Of a stretch of DNA of 64,000 nt, positions 40,898 to 49,198 are shown piece by piece. How positions within the stretch are numbered: position 1 is the first letter of the stretch; each line of letters starts with the position of its first letter. Origin of the DNA: Streptomyces sp. YIM 130001 (GTDB taxonomy: Bacteria > Actinomycetota > Actinomycetes > Streptomycetales > Streptomycetaceae); assembly GCF_003574445.1 (NCBI RefSeq), contig NZ_KZ984557.1:180647-244646 (forward strand), read 5' to 3'. The position numbers were made by a program, and so were the translations under genes. Below the pieces are notes generated by a model that saw nothing but the letters and a program-made list of their open reading frames with translations, was not told the origin of the DNA and did not search any database.

Positions 40898-42069
40898 ACG
40901 GCACCGCCGGTGTCGGCGGGGGCCTTGGCGGTGTCTGTGGCGTCTTCGGTGTCTGTGGCGTCGGCGGCGGTGCTGCCGGCGGTGGTCAGGGCGCTCGTGT
41001 GGGCCAGGCCCGCTCCGTCGTGGATGTCGTCGCGTGCCGTGACGCCGGTCAGGGCGCCGGAGTCGTCGACGCGGGCCACGAGCCCGGCGGGTGAGGCCAC
41101 GGATTCGTTGAGTGCGGAGAGCAGCGTGTCGCCGTCCCGCAGCGGCCGTACGGGGAGCAGGGCGGTGTCGCCCGCTGCGGCGCCCTTGGGCGCGTCGGCG
41201 GCGTCGTACCAGCCGAGCGGGCGGTCGGCCTCGTCGGTGACGAGCAGCCAGCCGGCGCCCGCTGCGGGCTTCTCGCCGGAGCGGACCGTGGCCGCGGGGG
41301 CGCGCGGGACGTCGGCGAGGGTGACGAGCGAGAGCAGTTTCAGGCCGCGCTCGGCGCCGAGGAAGTCGGCGACGAAGTCGTCGGCGGGGGCGGCGAGCAG
41401 TTCCGCCGGCGGGGCGCACTGCACGAGGTGGCCGCCGGTCCGGAAGACGGCGATGCGGTCGCCGAGTCGTACGGCTTCGTCGATATCGTGCGTGACGAAG
41501 ACGATGGTCTTGCTCAACTCCTTCTGCAGGCGCAGGAGTTCGTCCTGCAGCTGAGTGCGGACCACCGGGTCGACGGCGCCGAACGGCTCGTCCATCAGGA
41601 GGACCGGCGGGTCCGCGGCGAGCGCCCGTGCGACGCCGACGCGCTGCTGCTGCCCGCCGGAGAGCTGGTGCGGGTAGCGCTTGCCGGACTCGGCGGTCAG
41701 GCCGACCGTCTCCAGGAGCTCCGCGGCCCGGGCGCGCGCCTTGCGGCGACCCCAGCCGAGCAGCAGCGGCACGGTGGCGACGTTGTCGAGGACCGTGCGG
41801 TGCGGGAAGAGCCCGGACTGCTGGATGACGTAGCCGATGGAGCGGCGCAGTTCGGCGGCGTCCTGTGCGGTGACGTCGGTGCCGCCGACTTGGACGGTGC
41901 CGCTGGTCGGTTCGACCATCCGGTTGATCATTCGCAGGGTGGTCGTCTTGCCACAACCGGAGGATCCGACGAGGACCGTGATGCCGCCTTCGGGCATCTC
42001 CAGTGTCAGGTCGTGCACCGCGGTAGTGCCGTTCGGGAAGCGTTTGTGCACTGCTTCGAATTGGATCAT
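40894..42069 (-). CDS. ABC importer ATPase with C-terminal CBS-like region (OpuCA/ProV type)
   Basis: 391 residues from ATG 42069, placed where the protein starts IQFEAVHKRFPNGTTAVHDL. Walker A GSSGCGKTT, Q-loop YVIQQSGLFPHRTV, signature LSGGQQQRVGVARALAA, Walker B PVLLMDEPFGAVDP, and H-loop VFVTHDID are intact. The C-terminal 130 residues (LVTDEADRPLGWYDA, then LLPVRPLRDGDTLLSALNES and AGLVARVDDSGALTGV) look like CBS modules, which in OpuCA sense ionic strength or ligand. It begins the operon. Its promoter region holds TTGACA (42133-42128, minus strand). Confidence 0.93.
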   Translation of the reverse strand: MIQFEAVHKRFPNGTTAVHDLTLEMPEGGITVLVGSSGCGKTTTLRMINRMVEPTSGTVQVGGTDVTAQDAAELRRSIGYVIQQSGLFPHRTVLDNVATVPLLLGWGRRKARARAAELLETVGLTAESGKRYPHQLSGGQQQRVGVARALAADPPVLLMDEPFGAVDPVVRTQLQDELLRLQKELSKTIVFVTHDIDEAVRLGDRIAVFRTGGHLVQCAPPAELLAAPADDFVADFLGAERGLKLLSLVTLADVPRAPAATVRSGEKPAAGAGWLLVTDEADRPLGWYDAADAPKGAAAGDTALLPVRPLRDGDTLLSALNESVASPAGLVARVDDSGALTGVTARDDIHDGAGLAHTSALTTAGSTAADATDTEDATDTAKAPADTGGAV

Positions 42070-42088
42070 CACTCGCCCCTTGCCCGGC

Positions 42089-42133
42089 TGCATATGCTCA
42101 TGCAGAGTTCTTGTTGAGTGAATAACTTGTCAA
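42089..42133 (-). promoter_or_regulatory. Promoter and palindrome in front of the betaine importer operon
   Basis: On the minus strand TTGACA (42133-42128) is followed after 17 bp by GAACTC (42110-42105), a fair -10. Directly downstream is TGCATATGCTCATGCA (42089-42104), an inverted repeat with arms TGCAT and ATGCA plus an inner GCATATGC palindrome; it would be close to the transcription start and may be an operator. The divergent lyase gene begins at 42210. Confidence 0.45.
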
Positions 42134-42209
42134 TGCCCGCGCACAAAGAGCGGGTGACGAGAGTTCGCCGATCAAGACGCAGTGTCCGGAACGGAGGGAT
42201 TTACGCCCG

Positions 42210-43700
42210 ATGTCATCTCGCATGGTGGACGAGTCGGCGGGAGTGTCGACGGCAGCGCTGACGCTCGACGGGCAGAGCCTACGGGCCGCCGACGTGGTGC
42301 GGCTCGCCGACCGGGCCGTGACGCCGCTGCCCGGGAGCGAGGCCGTCAAGCGCGCCGAGGAGTCCTGGCACACGGCCCGCGAGCTGGCCGCGGCCGGCCG
42401 GGTGTACGGAAGATCGACCGGCGTGGGCGCGAACCGGAGCGAGTCGGTGCCCACCGAGGAGGCCACCGAGCACGGGCTCCGGCTGCTCCGCTCGCACGCC
42501 GGCGGTATCGGCGAGGAGCTGCCCGCCCGCGAGGTGCGCGCCATGCTCGCCGTCCGCGCCAACCAGATCCTGGCGGGCGGCGCGGGGCTGCGCCCGTCCG
42601 TGGTCACCAGCCTGTGCGAGGCCCTGACGAGCGGCGCGTACCCGGCCGTGCACGAGTACGGCTCGGTCGGCACCGGAGACATCGCGGCACTCTCCGAGGC
42701 CGGCCTCGCGCTCGCCGGTGAGCGCCCGTGGCACGGCGGGCGCGCCCCCGAACCGCTCGCGCTCGACAACAACGACGCGCTCGCCCTGATCAGCAGCAAC
42801 GCCCTGACGCTCGGTCAATCCGCCCTGGCACTCGAGGAGTTGCGCAAGCTCATCGTTGCCACCCAGGTGGTCGGCGCACTCTCGCTGCTCGCCGTGGACG
42901 GCTCCTACGAGGCCTACGCCGAGCCGGTGCACGCGGCCCGCCCGCACCCGGGTTCGTACGCGGTCGCCGCGCACAGCCGCTACCTGCTCGGTGCCCCGGA
43001 GCGCCCGACCCCGCCGCTCGGCCGGATCCAGGACCCGTACGGCTTCCGGTGCCTTCCGCAGATCCACGGTCCCGCACGGGACGCCGCCGACGCCCTGGAC
43101 CGCACCCTGGCCATCGAGCTCAACGCGGCCGCGGAGAACCCGCTGATCTCGGCCGAGGATCATGCCGCGTATCACCACGGCGGTTTCTATCTGGCCCAAC
43201 TGGCCCTGGCGCTCGACCACTTCAGGCTCTCCCTGGTGCAGGCCGCGCGCCTGTCCACCTCGCGGCTCTCGGCCCTGAACGAGCCCGGCTTCACCCGGCT
43301 GCGCCCCTTCCTCGCGGACGGCGAGGCCGCTTCGTCCGGGGTGATGATCCTCGAGTACGCCGCCGGGGCCGCGCTCGGTGAGCTGCGCGCGGTGTCGGCC
43401 CCGGCGTCGCTCGGGCACACCGTGCTGTCCCGCGGGGTCGAGGAGCAGGCCAGCTTCGCCTCGCTCGCCGCCCGGCAGGCGCTGCGCGTGGCGGAGCCGT
43501 ACCGTCTCGTGGTGGGCTGTGAACTCGTCGCCGCGGTACGGGCGTTGCGCCTGCGCGATCTGCAGCCGGAGCCCGACCTGCCGGTGGGCGCCGCCTATCG
43601 GCTCGCCGACGAGCTGCTCGACGACGATCCGACCGACCGCCCGCTGACCGACGACGTCACGGCGGCGGCCGGCCTGCTCGACCGGCTCGCCGCCCTGTAG
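42210..43700 (+). CDS. Histidine/aromatic ammonia-lyase family protein with atypical MIO triad
   Basis: 496 residues. It has the HAL/PAL fold: YGRSTGVGANRSESVPTEEA (family YGVNTGFG), then a helical core with LDNNDALALISSNALTLGQS, RIQDPYGFRCLPQIHGPARD (substrate-binding Arg), IELNAAAENPLISAEDHAAY and ILEYAAGAALGELRA. The triad that normally makes the MIO cofactor is Ala-Ser-Gly in the context ASGDLxPLxH; here it reads GSVGTGDIAALSE, i.e. Gly-Thr-Gly with the following Pro lost. MIO formation is therefore doubtful, and the activity on histidine is open. It is directly followed by an RpiR regulator and divergent from a betaine importer; hutU lies 2.5 kb downstream. I leave the name open rather than call it hutH. 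Confidence 0.85.
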   Translation: MSSRMVDESAGVSTAALTLDGQSLRAADVVRLADRAVTPLPGSEAVKRAEESWHTARELAAAGRVYGRSTGVGANRSESVPTEEATEHGLRLLRSHAGGIGEELPAREVRAMLAVRANQILAGGAGLRPSVVTSLCEALTSGAYPAVHEYGSVGTGDIAALSEAGLALAGERPWHGGRAPEPLALDNNDALALISSNALTLGQSALALEELRKLIVATQVVGALSLLAVDGSYEAYAEPVHAARPHPGSYAVAAHSRYLLGAPERPTPPLGRIQDPYGFRCLPQIHGPARDAADALDRTLAIELNAAAENPLISAEDHAAYHHGGFYLAQLALALDHFRLSLVQAARLSTSRLSALNEPGFTRLRPFLADGEAASSGVMILEYAAGAALGELRAVSAPASLGHTVLSRGVEEQASFASLAARQALRVAEPYRLVVGCELVAAVRALRLRDLQPEPDLPVGAAYRLADELLDDDPTDRPLTDDVTAAAGLLDRLAAL

Positions 43701-43741
43701 AGGGAAGCCCCCCGTCCCGTGGAACCGCCCGAGAGGAACTC

Positions 43742-44578
43742 ATGAGCGACCGTCCGGCCACCCGGCTGCAGCAGCTGTTCGAGGGGCACCGGCTCACGCC
43801 GACACAGCGGCGTATCGCCCACTGCATGGTCCGGCGCGCCGCGGACGTGCCCTTCCTGTCGTCCGTGGAGCTCGCCGAGCTCGCCGGTGTGAGCCAGCCG
43901 TCGGTCACCCGCTTCGCTGTCGCCCTCGGCTTCGACGGCTACCCGGCGCTGCGCAAGCACCTGCGGGATCTGGAGGCCGCCGAGCCGGCGGCGACGGGCG
44001 GACCGGACAACACCTTCCAGCAGGCCGTCGAGGCGGAGATCGAGAACCTCAGGTACCTGGCCGACCTGCTCGCCGATCCCGGCGCCGTGCAGCGCGCGGG
44101 TGAACTGCTCGCCGGATCAAGGCCGTTGCCGGTCCTCGGCCTGCGCGCCGCGGCCGCCCAGGCGCACGGTTTCGCGTACTTCGCCGCCAAGGTGCACCCC
44201 GACGTGCGGCTGCTCGACGAGGGCGGCACCATGCTCGGCGACCGTATCGACTCCGCGGTGCGGGCCGGGGCGAGCGTCCTGCTCTGCTTCGCGCTGCCCC
44301 GGCACCCGCGCGAGGTCGTCGAGGCGCTCGAGCACGCGCGGGGCGCCGGGTTGACCGTGGTCACGGTCGCGGACAGCGCCTTCGCGCCGGTCGCCCGCGT
44401 CTCCGATCTGCTGTTGCCCGCCGCCGTCGGCACCGGCCTCGCCTTCGACACGGCGTGCGCGCCGATGCTGCTCGGTCGCGCCCTGCTGGAGGCGATGTGC
44501 GACCACCTGCCCGAGGCGCAGTCCCGCCTGGAGGCCTTCGACGCCACGGCGGCGGAGCGCGGCCTGTTCGTGGAGTGA
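43742..44578 (+). CDS. MurR/RpiR-family transcriptional regulator
   Basis: 278 residues, starting 41 bp after the lyase. N-terminal HTH of the RpiR type (LTPTQRRIAHCMVRRAADVP, then SSVELAELAGVSQPSVTRFA, residues 20-63). The C-terminal SIS domain (LPVLGLRAAAAQAHGFAYFA, about residues 120-230) includes DEGGTMLGDRIDSAVRAGAS and RGAGLTVVTVADSAFAPVAR, which bind phosphosugars or other small effectors. Regulators of this family next to hut genes commonly control histidine or nitrogen use; here it could respond to an intermediate and control the hut operon, the permease and the lyase. That is inference from position. Confidence 0.9.
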   Translation: MSDRPATRLQQLFEGHRLTPTQRRIAHCMVRRAADVPFLSSVELAELAGVSQPSVTRFAVALGFDGYPALRKHLRDLEAAEPAATGGPDNTFQQAVEAEIENLRYLADLLADPGAVQRAGELLAGSRPLPVLGLRAAAAQAHGFAYFAAKVHPDVRLLDEGGTMLGDRIDSAVRAGASVLLCFALPRHPREVVEALEHARGAGLTVVTVADSAFAPVARVSDLLLPAAVGTGLAFDTACAPMLLGRALLEAMCDHLPEAQSRLEAFDATAAERGLFVE

Positions 44579-44678
44579 GCGGCAGCGGCTGCATCGGGTG
44601 GCAGCGCCTGGAGTGCGAGGCCGTTCGTGGAGGGGGGCGTGGGGTGGGGGAGCGTGGAGTGGGCGGCGGCGCGCCGGT

Positions 44679-46037
44679 TCAGTCCTGCGAACTGGCCCGT
44701 AGCACCAGCTTGTTGACCGCCCACAGCGCGATGCCGATGGCCACCAGGACGGCCGCGCGGATGTAGACGTCGGCGGGGCGCTCGGCGAGCGGGCTGGCGA
44801 GGATCACGGCGGTGACGGTGCCCAGTACGGGCAGCGCGGTGGGGGTGCGGAAGTGGGCGTGGTCGACGGGGTCGCGGCGCAGGACGAGAACCGCGACGTT
44901 GACCACCGCGAAGACGCACAGCAGCAGGAACGACGTCGTGTCGCCGAGCCCTTCGATCTCCCCGGTCGACACCAGGCCGATCGCGAGCAGCGTGACGAAG
45001 ACGATGCCGACGACCGGGGTGCGCCGGCCCGAGAGCACCTTGCCCATGGCGCGGGGCAGGATGCGCTCGTTGGCCATGCCGTAGCACAGGCGTGAGGCCA
45101 TCATGATGTTGATCAGGGCCGAGTTGGTGACGGCGAACAGCGCGATCAGGGCGAAGAGTTTCGCCGGGAACTCCACGCCGCCGGCCTTGACCACCTCGAG
45201 CAGCGGTCCGCTGGAACCTGCCAGGGTCTCGGTGTCGACGAGCAGCGAGGACACCAGCGCGACCAGGACGTAGATGGTGCCCGTCACCGTGACGCCGATG
45301 AAGATCGCCCGCGGGAAGGTGCGCTGCGGGTCGATGGTCTCCTCCGCCATGTTCACCGAGTCCTCGAAGCCGACGAAGGCGAAGAAGCCGAGCGCGGTGG
45401 CGCCGAGCACGCTGGTGAGCAGCGCGTATCCGGTACCGGACGCCTCGAACTCGACGAGTCGGCCCGGTTCGCCGTCGCCGCTCAGGACGGCCCAGGCGCC
45501 GATCGCGAGGATCACCAGGAGGCCGGTCACCTCGACCAGGGTCAGCACCACGTTCGTCTTCACCGACTCGCTCACGCCCCGCAGGTTGAGCGAGGCCAGG
45601 ACGACGATGAAGAGGATCGCGACCAGGGTGGGCGGCAGTGCGTCGTTCGTCAGCTCCCCGAGGTAGTCGCCGCTGAACGCGCGGGCCGCCGCGCTCGCCG
45701 ACGACAGGCCCGAACACATCACCATGAACGCGACGATGAAGGTGAGGAAGGGGATCTTGAACGCCTTCTGCGTGTAGAGCGCGGCGCCCGCGGCCTTCGG
45801 GTACTTGCCGACCAGTTCCACGTAGCTGGCGGCGGTCAGGATCGCCACCACGAAGCCGATCGCGAACGGCAGCCAGAGCGCCCCGCCGACCTTCCCGGCG
45901 ACGCTGCCGGTGGTGGCGTAGATCCCGGTGCCGAGGATGTCGCCGATCACGAAGAGGATCAGCAGCTTCGGGCCGATCGCGCGCTTCAGGGACGGTTCGC
46001 CGGCCGGTCCGTCGGTCGGCGGGGCAGTGGCGGACAC
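44679..46037 (-). CDS. APC-superfamily amino acid permease
   Basis: 452 residues. About 12 membrane helices follow a short cytoplasmic start: LKRAIGPKLLILFVIGDIL, GTGIYATTGSVAGKVGGALW (the Gly-rich first helix that binds the amino-acid carboxyl), LPFAIGFVVAILTAASYVEL, LVAILFIVVLASLNLRGVSE, VVLTLVEVTGLLVILAIGAW and LLTSVLGATALGFFAFVGFE. It moves an amino acid with protons or by exchange. Between the RpiR gene and hutU, it is a good candidate for histidine or urocanate uptake; sequence alone does not give the substrate. It is divergent from hutU, sharing the region 46038-46244. Confidence 0.9.
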   Translation of the reverse strand: MSATAPPTDGPAGEPSLKRAIGPKLLILFVIGDILGTGIYATTGSVAGKVGGALWLPFAIGFVVAILTAASYVELVGKYPKAAGAALYTQKAFKIPFLTFIVAFMVMCSGLSSASAAARAFSGDYLGELTNDALPPTLVAILFIVVLASLNLRGVSESVKTNVVLTLVEVTGLLVILAIGAWAVLSGDGEPGRLVEFEASGTGYALLTSVLGATALGFFAFVGFEDSVNMAEETIDPQRTFPRAIFIGVTVTGTIYVLVALVSSLLVDTETLAGSSGPLLEVVKAGGVEFPAKLFALIALFAVTNSALINIMMASRLCYGMANERILPRAMGKVLSGRRTPVVGIVFVTLLAIGLVSTGEIEGLGDTTSFLLLCVFAVVNVAVLVLRRDPVDHAHFRTPTALPVLGTVTAVILASPLAERPADVYIRAAVLVAIGIALWAVNKLVLRASSQD

Positions 46038-46125
46038 ATGAACCTCCGGGGGGACGGAGAGTGCTCACGACTAGGTAGGGAGTCGTTCTGCCCAGGCCCG
46101 GCCGGACGATGCCCCGGTTGCACTC

Positions 46126-46154
46126 TTGACTAGTTCTATTCAGCGGAACAGGAT
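46126..46154 (+). promoter_or_regulatory. Likely promoter of hutU
   Basis: TTGACT (46126-46131) and CAGGAT (46149-46154) with 17 bp between. A short inverted repeat, GTTC-N9-GAAC (46133-46149), lies in the spacer and could be an operator. Transcription would start near 46161, 85 bp before the gene. Confidence 0.55.
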
Positions 46155-46244
46155 GTGAATACGTCTGCGAACACGGTCGTCGGCCGGCACCGGTCACCGA
46201 CCGACGCCGGTCATGCACATCGACAGCAACACGAGGAGGCCCCC

Positions 46245-47909
46245 ATGTCAGGACCCCGCGCCGTACGAGCCCCCCGAGGCACCCGGCCGAGCGCTCTGGG
46301 CTGGCAGCAGGAGGCCGCTCTGCGGATGCTGCAGAACAACCTCGACCCGGAGGTCGCCGAGCACCCGGAAAAGCTCGTCGTCTACGGAGGCACCGGCAAG
46401 GCGGCCCGCGACTGGCGCTCCTTCGACGCGATGGTGCGCACCCTCACGACCCTCAAGCAGGACGAGACGATGCTCGTCCAGTCCGGCCGCCCCGTCGGCG
46501 TCATGCAGACCCACGAATGGGCGCCCCGGGTCCTGATCGCCAACTCCAACCTGGTCGGCGACTGGGCCAACTGGGAGGAGTTCCGCCGCCTGGAGGCCCT
46601 CGGCCTCACCATGTACGGCCAGATGACGGCCGGTTCGTGGATCTACATCGGTACGCAGGGCATCCTGCAGGGCACCTACGAGACCTTCGCCGCGGTCGCC
46701 GCGAAGAAGTTCGGTGGCACGCTGGCCGGCACCATCACCCTCACCGCAGGGCTCGGCGGCATGGGCGGCGCCCAGCCGCTCGCCGTCACCATGAACGACG
46801 GCGTCGCGATCTGCATCGACGTCGACCCGCGGGCCATCGAGCGCCGTATCGAGCACCGCTACCTGGACGTCCGCGCCGACTCCGTCGAGCACGCCCTGCA
46901 GCTCGCCGTCGAGGCCCGGGACGCCCGGCGCCCGCTCTCCATCGGTCTGCTCGGCAACGCCGCGGACCTGCTGCCCCGGATGCTGGCCGAGGGCGCGCCC
47001 ATCGACATCGTCACCGACCAGACCTCCGCCCACGACCCGCTCGCCTACCTGCCGACCGGCGTCGACTTCGACGAGATGGCCTCGTACGCGACGAAGGACC
47101 CCGCCGGGTTCACCACCCGCGCCCGCGAGTCCATGGCGCAGCACGTGGAGGCGATGGTCGGCTTCAAGGACGCGGGCGCCGAGGTCTTCGACTACGGCAA
47201 CTCGATCCGCGGCGAGGCCCAACTCGCGGGATACAGCCGGGCGTTCGACTTCCCCGGCTTCGTACCCGCCTACATCAGGCCGCTGTTCTGCGAGGGCAAG
47301 GGCCCCTTCCGCTGGGCCGCGCTCTCCGGCGAGGCATCGGACATCCACAAGACCGACAAGGCGATCCTCGACCTCTTCCCGGAGAACGAGTCGCTGCACC
47401 GCTGGATCAAGATGGCCGGCGAGCGCGTCCACTTCCAGGGCCTGCCCGCCCGGATCTGCTGGCTCGGCTACGGAGAGCGGGACAGGGCCGGCGAGCGATT
47501 CAACGACATGGTCGCGAGCGGCGAACTCGCCGCCCCGCTGGCGATCGGCCGCGACCACCTCGACTGCGGCTCCGTCGCCTCCCCGTACCGGGAGACGGAG
47601 GCGATGCTGGACGGCTCCGACGCGATCGCGGACTGGCCGCTCCTTAACGCCATGGTGAACGTGGCCTCGGGAGCGTCCTGGGTCTCCCTCCACCACGGCG
47701 GCGGCGTCGGCATGGGGCGGTCCATCCACGCGGGCCAGGTCAGCGTCGCGGACGGGACCGCGCTGGCCGGGGAGAAGATCCGGCGTGTGCTGACGAACGA
47801 CCCCGGGATGGGGGTCATCCGGCATGTCGACGCGGGATACGAGTCCGCGGACGAGGTGGCCTCCGCACGCGGGGTCCGTGTGCCCATGCGTGAGGGTGAC
47901 GACGCGTGA
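46245..47909 (+). CDS. hutU: Urocanate hydratase
   Basis: 554 residues from ATG 46245 with GAGGAGG upstream. It adds water to urocanate to give imidazolonepropionate, using tightly bound NAD+ as electrophile. Family blocks: VYGGTGKAARDWRSFDAM, LVQSGRPVGVMQTHEWAPR, ANSNLVGDWANWEEFRRLE, then TAGLGGMGGAQPLAVTMNDG for NAD binding, VTDQTSAHDPLAYLPTGV, and DHLDCGSVASPYRETEAML with the active-site Cys. SGASWVSLHHGGGVGMGRS closes the site. First gene of an operon with the M20 amidohydrolase, hutF and hutI; its stop overlaps the next start (GTGA). Confidence 0.97.
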   Translation: MSGPRAVRAPRGTRPSALGWQQEAALRMLQNNLDPEVAEHPEKLVVYGGTGKAARDWRSFDAMVRTLTTLKQDETMLVQSGRPVGVMQTHEWAPRVLIANSNLVGDWANWEEFRRLEALGLTMYGQMTAGSWIYIGTQGILQGTYETFAAVAAKKFGGTLAGTITLTAGLGGMGGAQPLAVTMNDGVAICIDVDPRAIERRIEHRYLDVRADSVEHALQLAVEARDARRPLSIGLLGNAADLLPRMLAEGAPIDIVTDQTSAHDPLAYLPTGVDFDEMASYATKDPAGFTTRARESMAQHVEAMVGFKDAGAEVFDYGNSIRGEAQLAGYSRAFDFPGFVPAYIRPLFCEGKGPFRWAALSGEASDIHKTDKAILDLFPENESLHRWIKMAGERVHFQGLPARICWLGYGERDRAGERFNDMVASGELAAPLAIGRDHLDCGSVASPYRETEAMLDGSDAIADWPLLNAMVNVASGASWVSLHHGGGVGMGRSIHAGQVSVADGTALAGEKIRRVLTNDPGMGVIRHVDAGYESADEVASARGVRVPMREGDDA

Positions 47910-49198
47910 GTGCTCAGTTCCCCGGTCAGCCCCTGCGGCGTTCGAGGGGCGAAGATCCGGTATCGGGGCAGAGCGGGACCCGGGGCGACCCGCCCTCCTT
48001 CCACGAGATGTGGAACGACCTGGCCCCCATCGGCCGCGACGCCAGGTCGAAGGGCTACCGGCGCTACGCCTGGACCCCCGCGGACACCGAGTGCCGGGCC
48101 TGGTTCCGGGAACAGGCCGAGCGACGCGGCCTCACCTACGAGGTGGACCGCAACGGCAACCAGTGGGCCTGGCTCGGCGACCCTCGTCAGGGCGACGCAG
48201 TCGTCACCGGCTCGCACCTGGACTCCGTCCCCGACGGAGGCGCCTTCGACGGCCCCCTCGGCGTGGTCTCCTCCTTCGCCGCCGTCGACGAACTCCGCGC
48301 CAGGCAGGCGCAGTTCACCAGACCGCTCGCGATCGTCAACTTCGGCGACGAAGAGGGCGCCCGCTTCGGCCTGGCCTGCGTCGGCTCCCGCCTCACCGCA
48401 GGACAGCTGACCGTCGAGGCCGCCCACCGCCTGGCCGACGCCGACGGCCGCACCCTGCCGCAGGCCATGGAGCGGGCCGGTCACGACCCCGAGGCCATCG
48501 GCCCCGACCCCGAACGCCTCGCCCGTATCGGGGCGTTCGTGGAACTCCACGTCGAGCAGGGCCGCGCCCTCGACCTGTCCGGCGACCGGATCGGCATCGC
48601 GAGCGCGATCTGGCCGCACGGTCGCTGGCGGTTCGACTTCCGCGGCGAGGCCAACCACGCCGGCACCACCCGCCTCGTGGACCGCCGCGACCCGATGCTC
48701 CCGTACGCCGAGACCGTCCTCGCCGCCCGCAGGGAGGCCCAACTGGCGGGCGCCGTCGCCACGTTCGGCAAGATCGCCGTCGAGCCGAACGGCGTGAACG
48801 CCATCCCGTCCCTGGTGCGCGGCTGGCTCGACAGCCGCGCCGCGGACCAGTCCGCACTCGACACGGTCGTCACCGGCGTGGAGAAGGCGGCCCGGGACCA
48901 CGCCGAACGGCACGGCGTCGATCTGGACGTGGTCCGTGAGTCGTTCACCCCGGTGATCGAGTTCGGGCACGCACTGCGCGACGAGCTGACCGGCATCCTC
49001 GGCCCGGACATCCCCGTTCTCGGCACCGGCGCGGGACACGACGCGGGAATCCTCTCCGAGCGCATCCCGACCGCCATGCTGTTCGTACGCAACCCCACGG
49101 GTGTCTCGCACTCCCCGGCCGAGTTCGCCGCGGAGGACGACTGCCTGGCCGGGGTGAGGGCACTCGCCGACGTACTGGAGGATCTCGCGTGCAGGTGA
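47906..49198 (+). CDS. M20-family amidohydrolase (allantoate amidohydrolase/carbamoylase type), probably N-formylglutamate deformylase
   Basis: 430 residues from GTG 47906 (GTGA overlap with hutU). Metal-dependent amidohydrolase of the AllC/hydantoinase-carbamoylase group: GSHLDSVPDGGAFDGPLGV (metal ligands His and Asp), IVNFGDEEGARFGLACVGS, ELHVEQGRALDLSGDRIGI (His of the third ligand), FRGEANHAGTTRLVDRRDP, and GTGAGHDAGILSERIPTAM with HSPAEFAAEDDC at the end. In this operon, histidine catabolism needs a step that removes the formyl group from N-formylglutamate after hutF; no HutG is seen, so this enzyme most likely does it. That assignment is inference from position. Confidence 0.88.
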   Translation: MSAQFPGQPLRRSRGEDPVSGQSGTRGDPPSFHEMWNDLAPIGRDARSKGYRRYAWTPADTECRAWFREQAERRGLTYEVDRNGNQWAWLGDPRQGDAVVTGSHLDSVPDGGAFDGPLGVVSSFAAVDELRARQAQFTRPLAIVNFGDEEGARFGLACVGSRLTAGQLTVEAAHRLADADGRTLPQAMERAGHDPEAIGPDPERLARIGAFVELHVEQGRALDLSGDRIGIASAIWPHGRWRFDFRGEANHAGTTRLVDRRDPMLPYAETVLAARREAQLAGAVATFGKIAVEPNGVNAIPSLVRGWLDSRAADQSALDTVVTGVEKAARDHAERHGVDLDVVRESFTPVIEFGHALRDELTGILGPDIPVLGTGAGHDAGILSERIPTAMLFVRNPTGVSHSPAEFAAEDDCLAGVRALADVLEDLACR

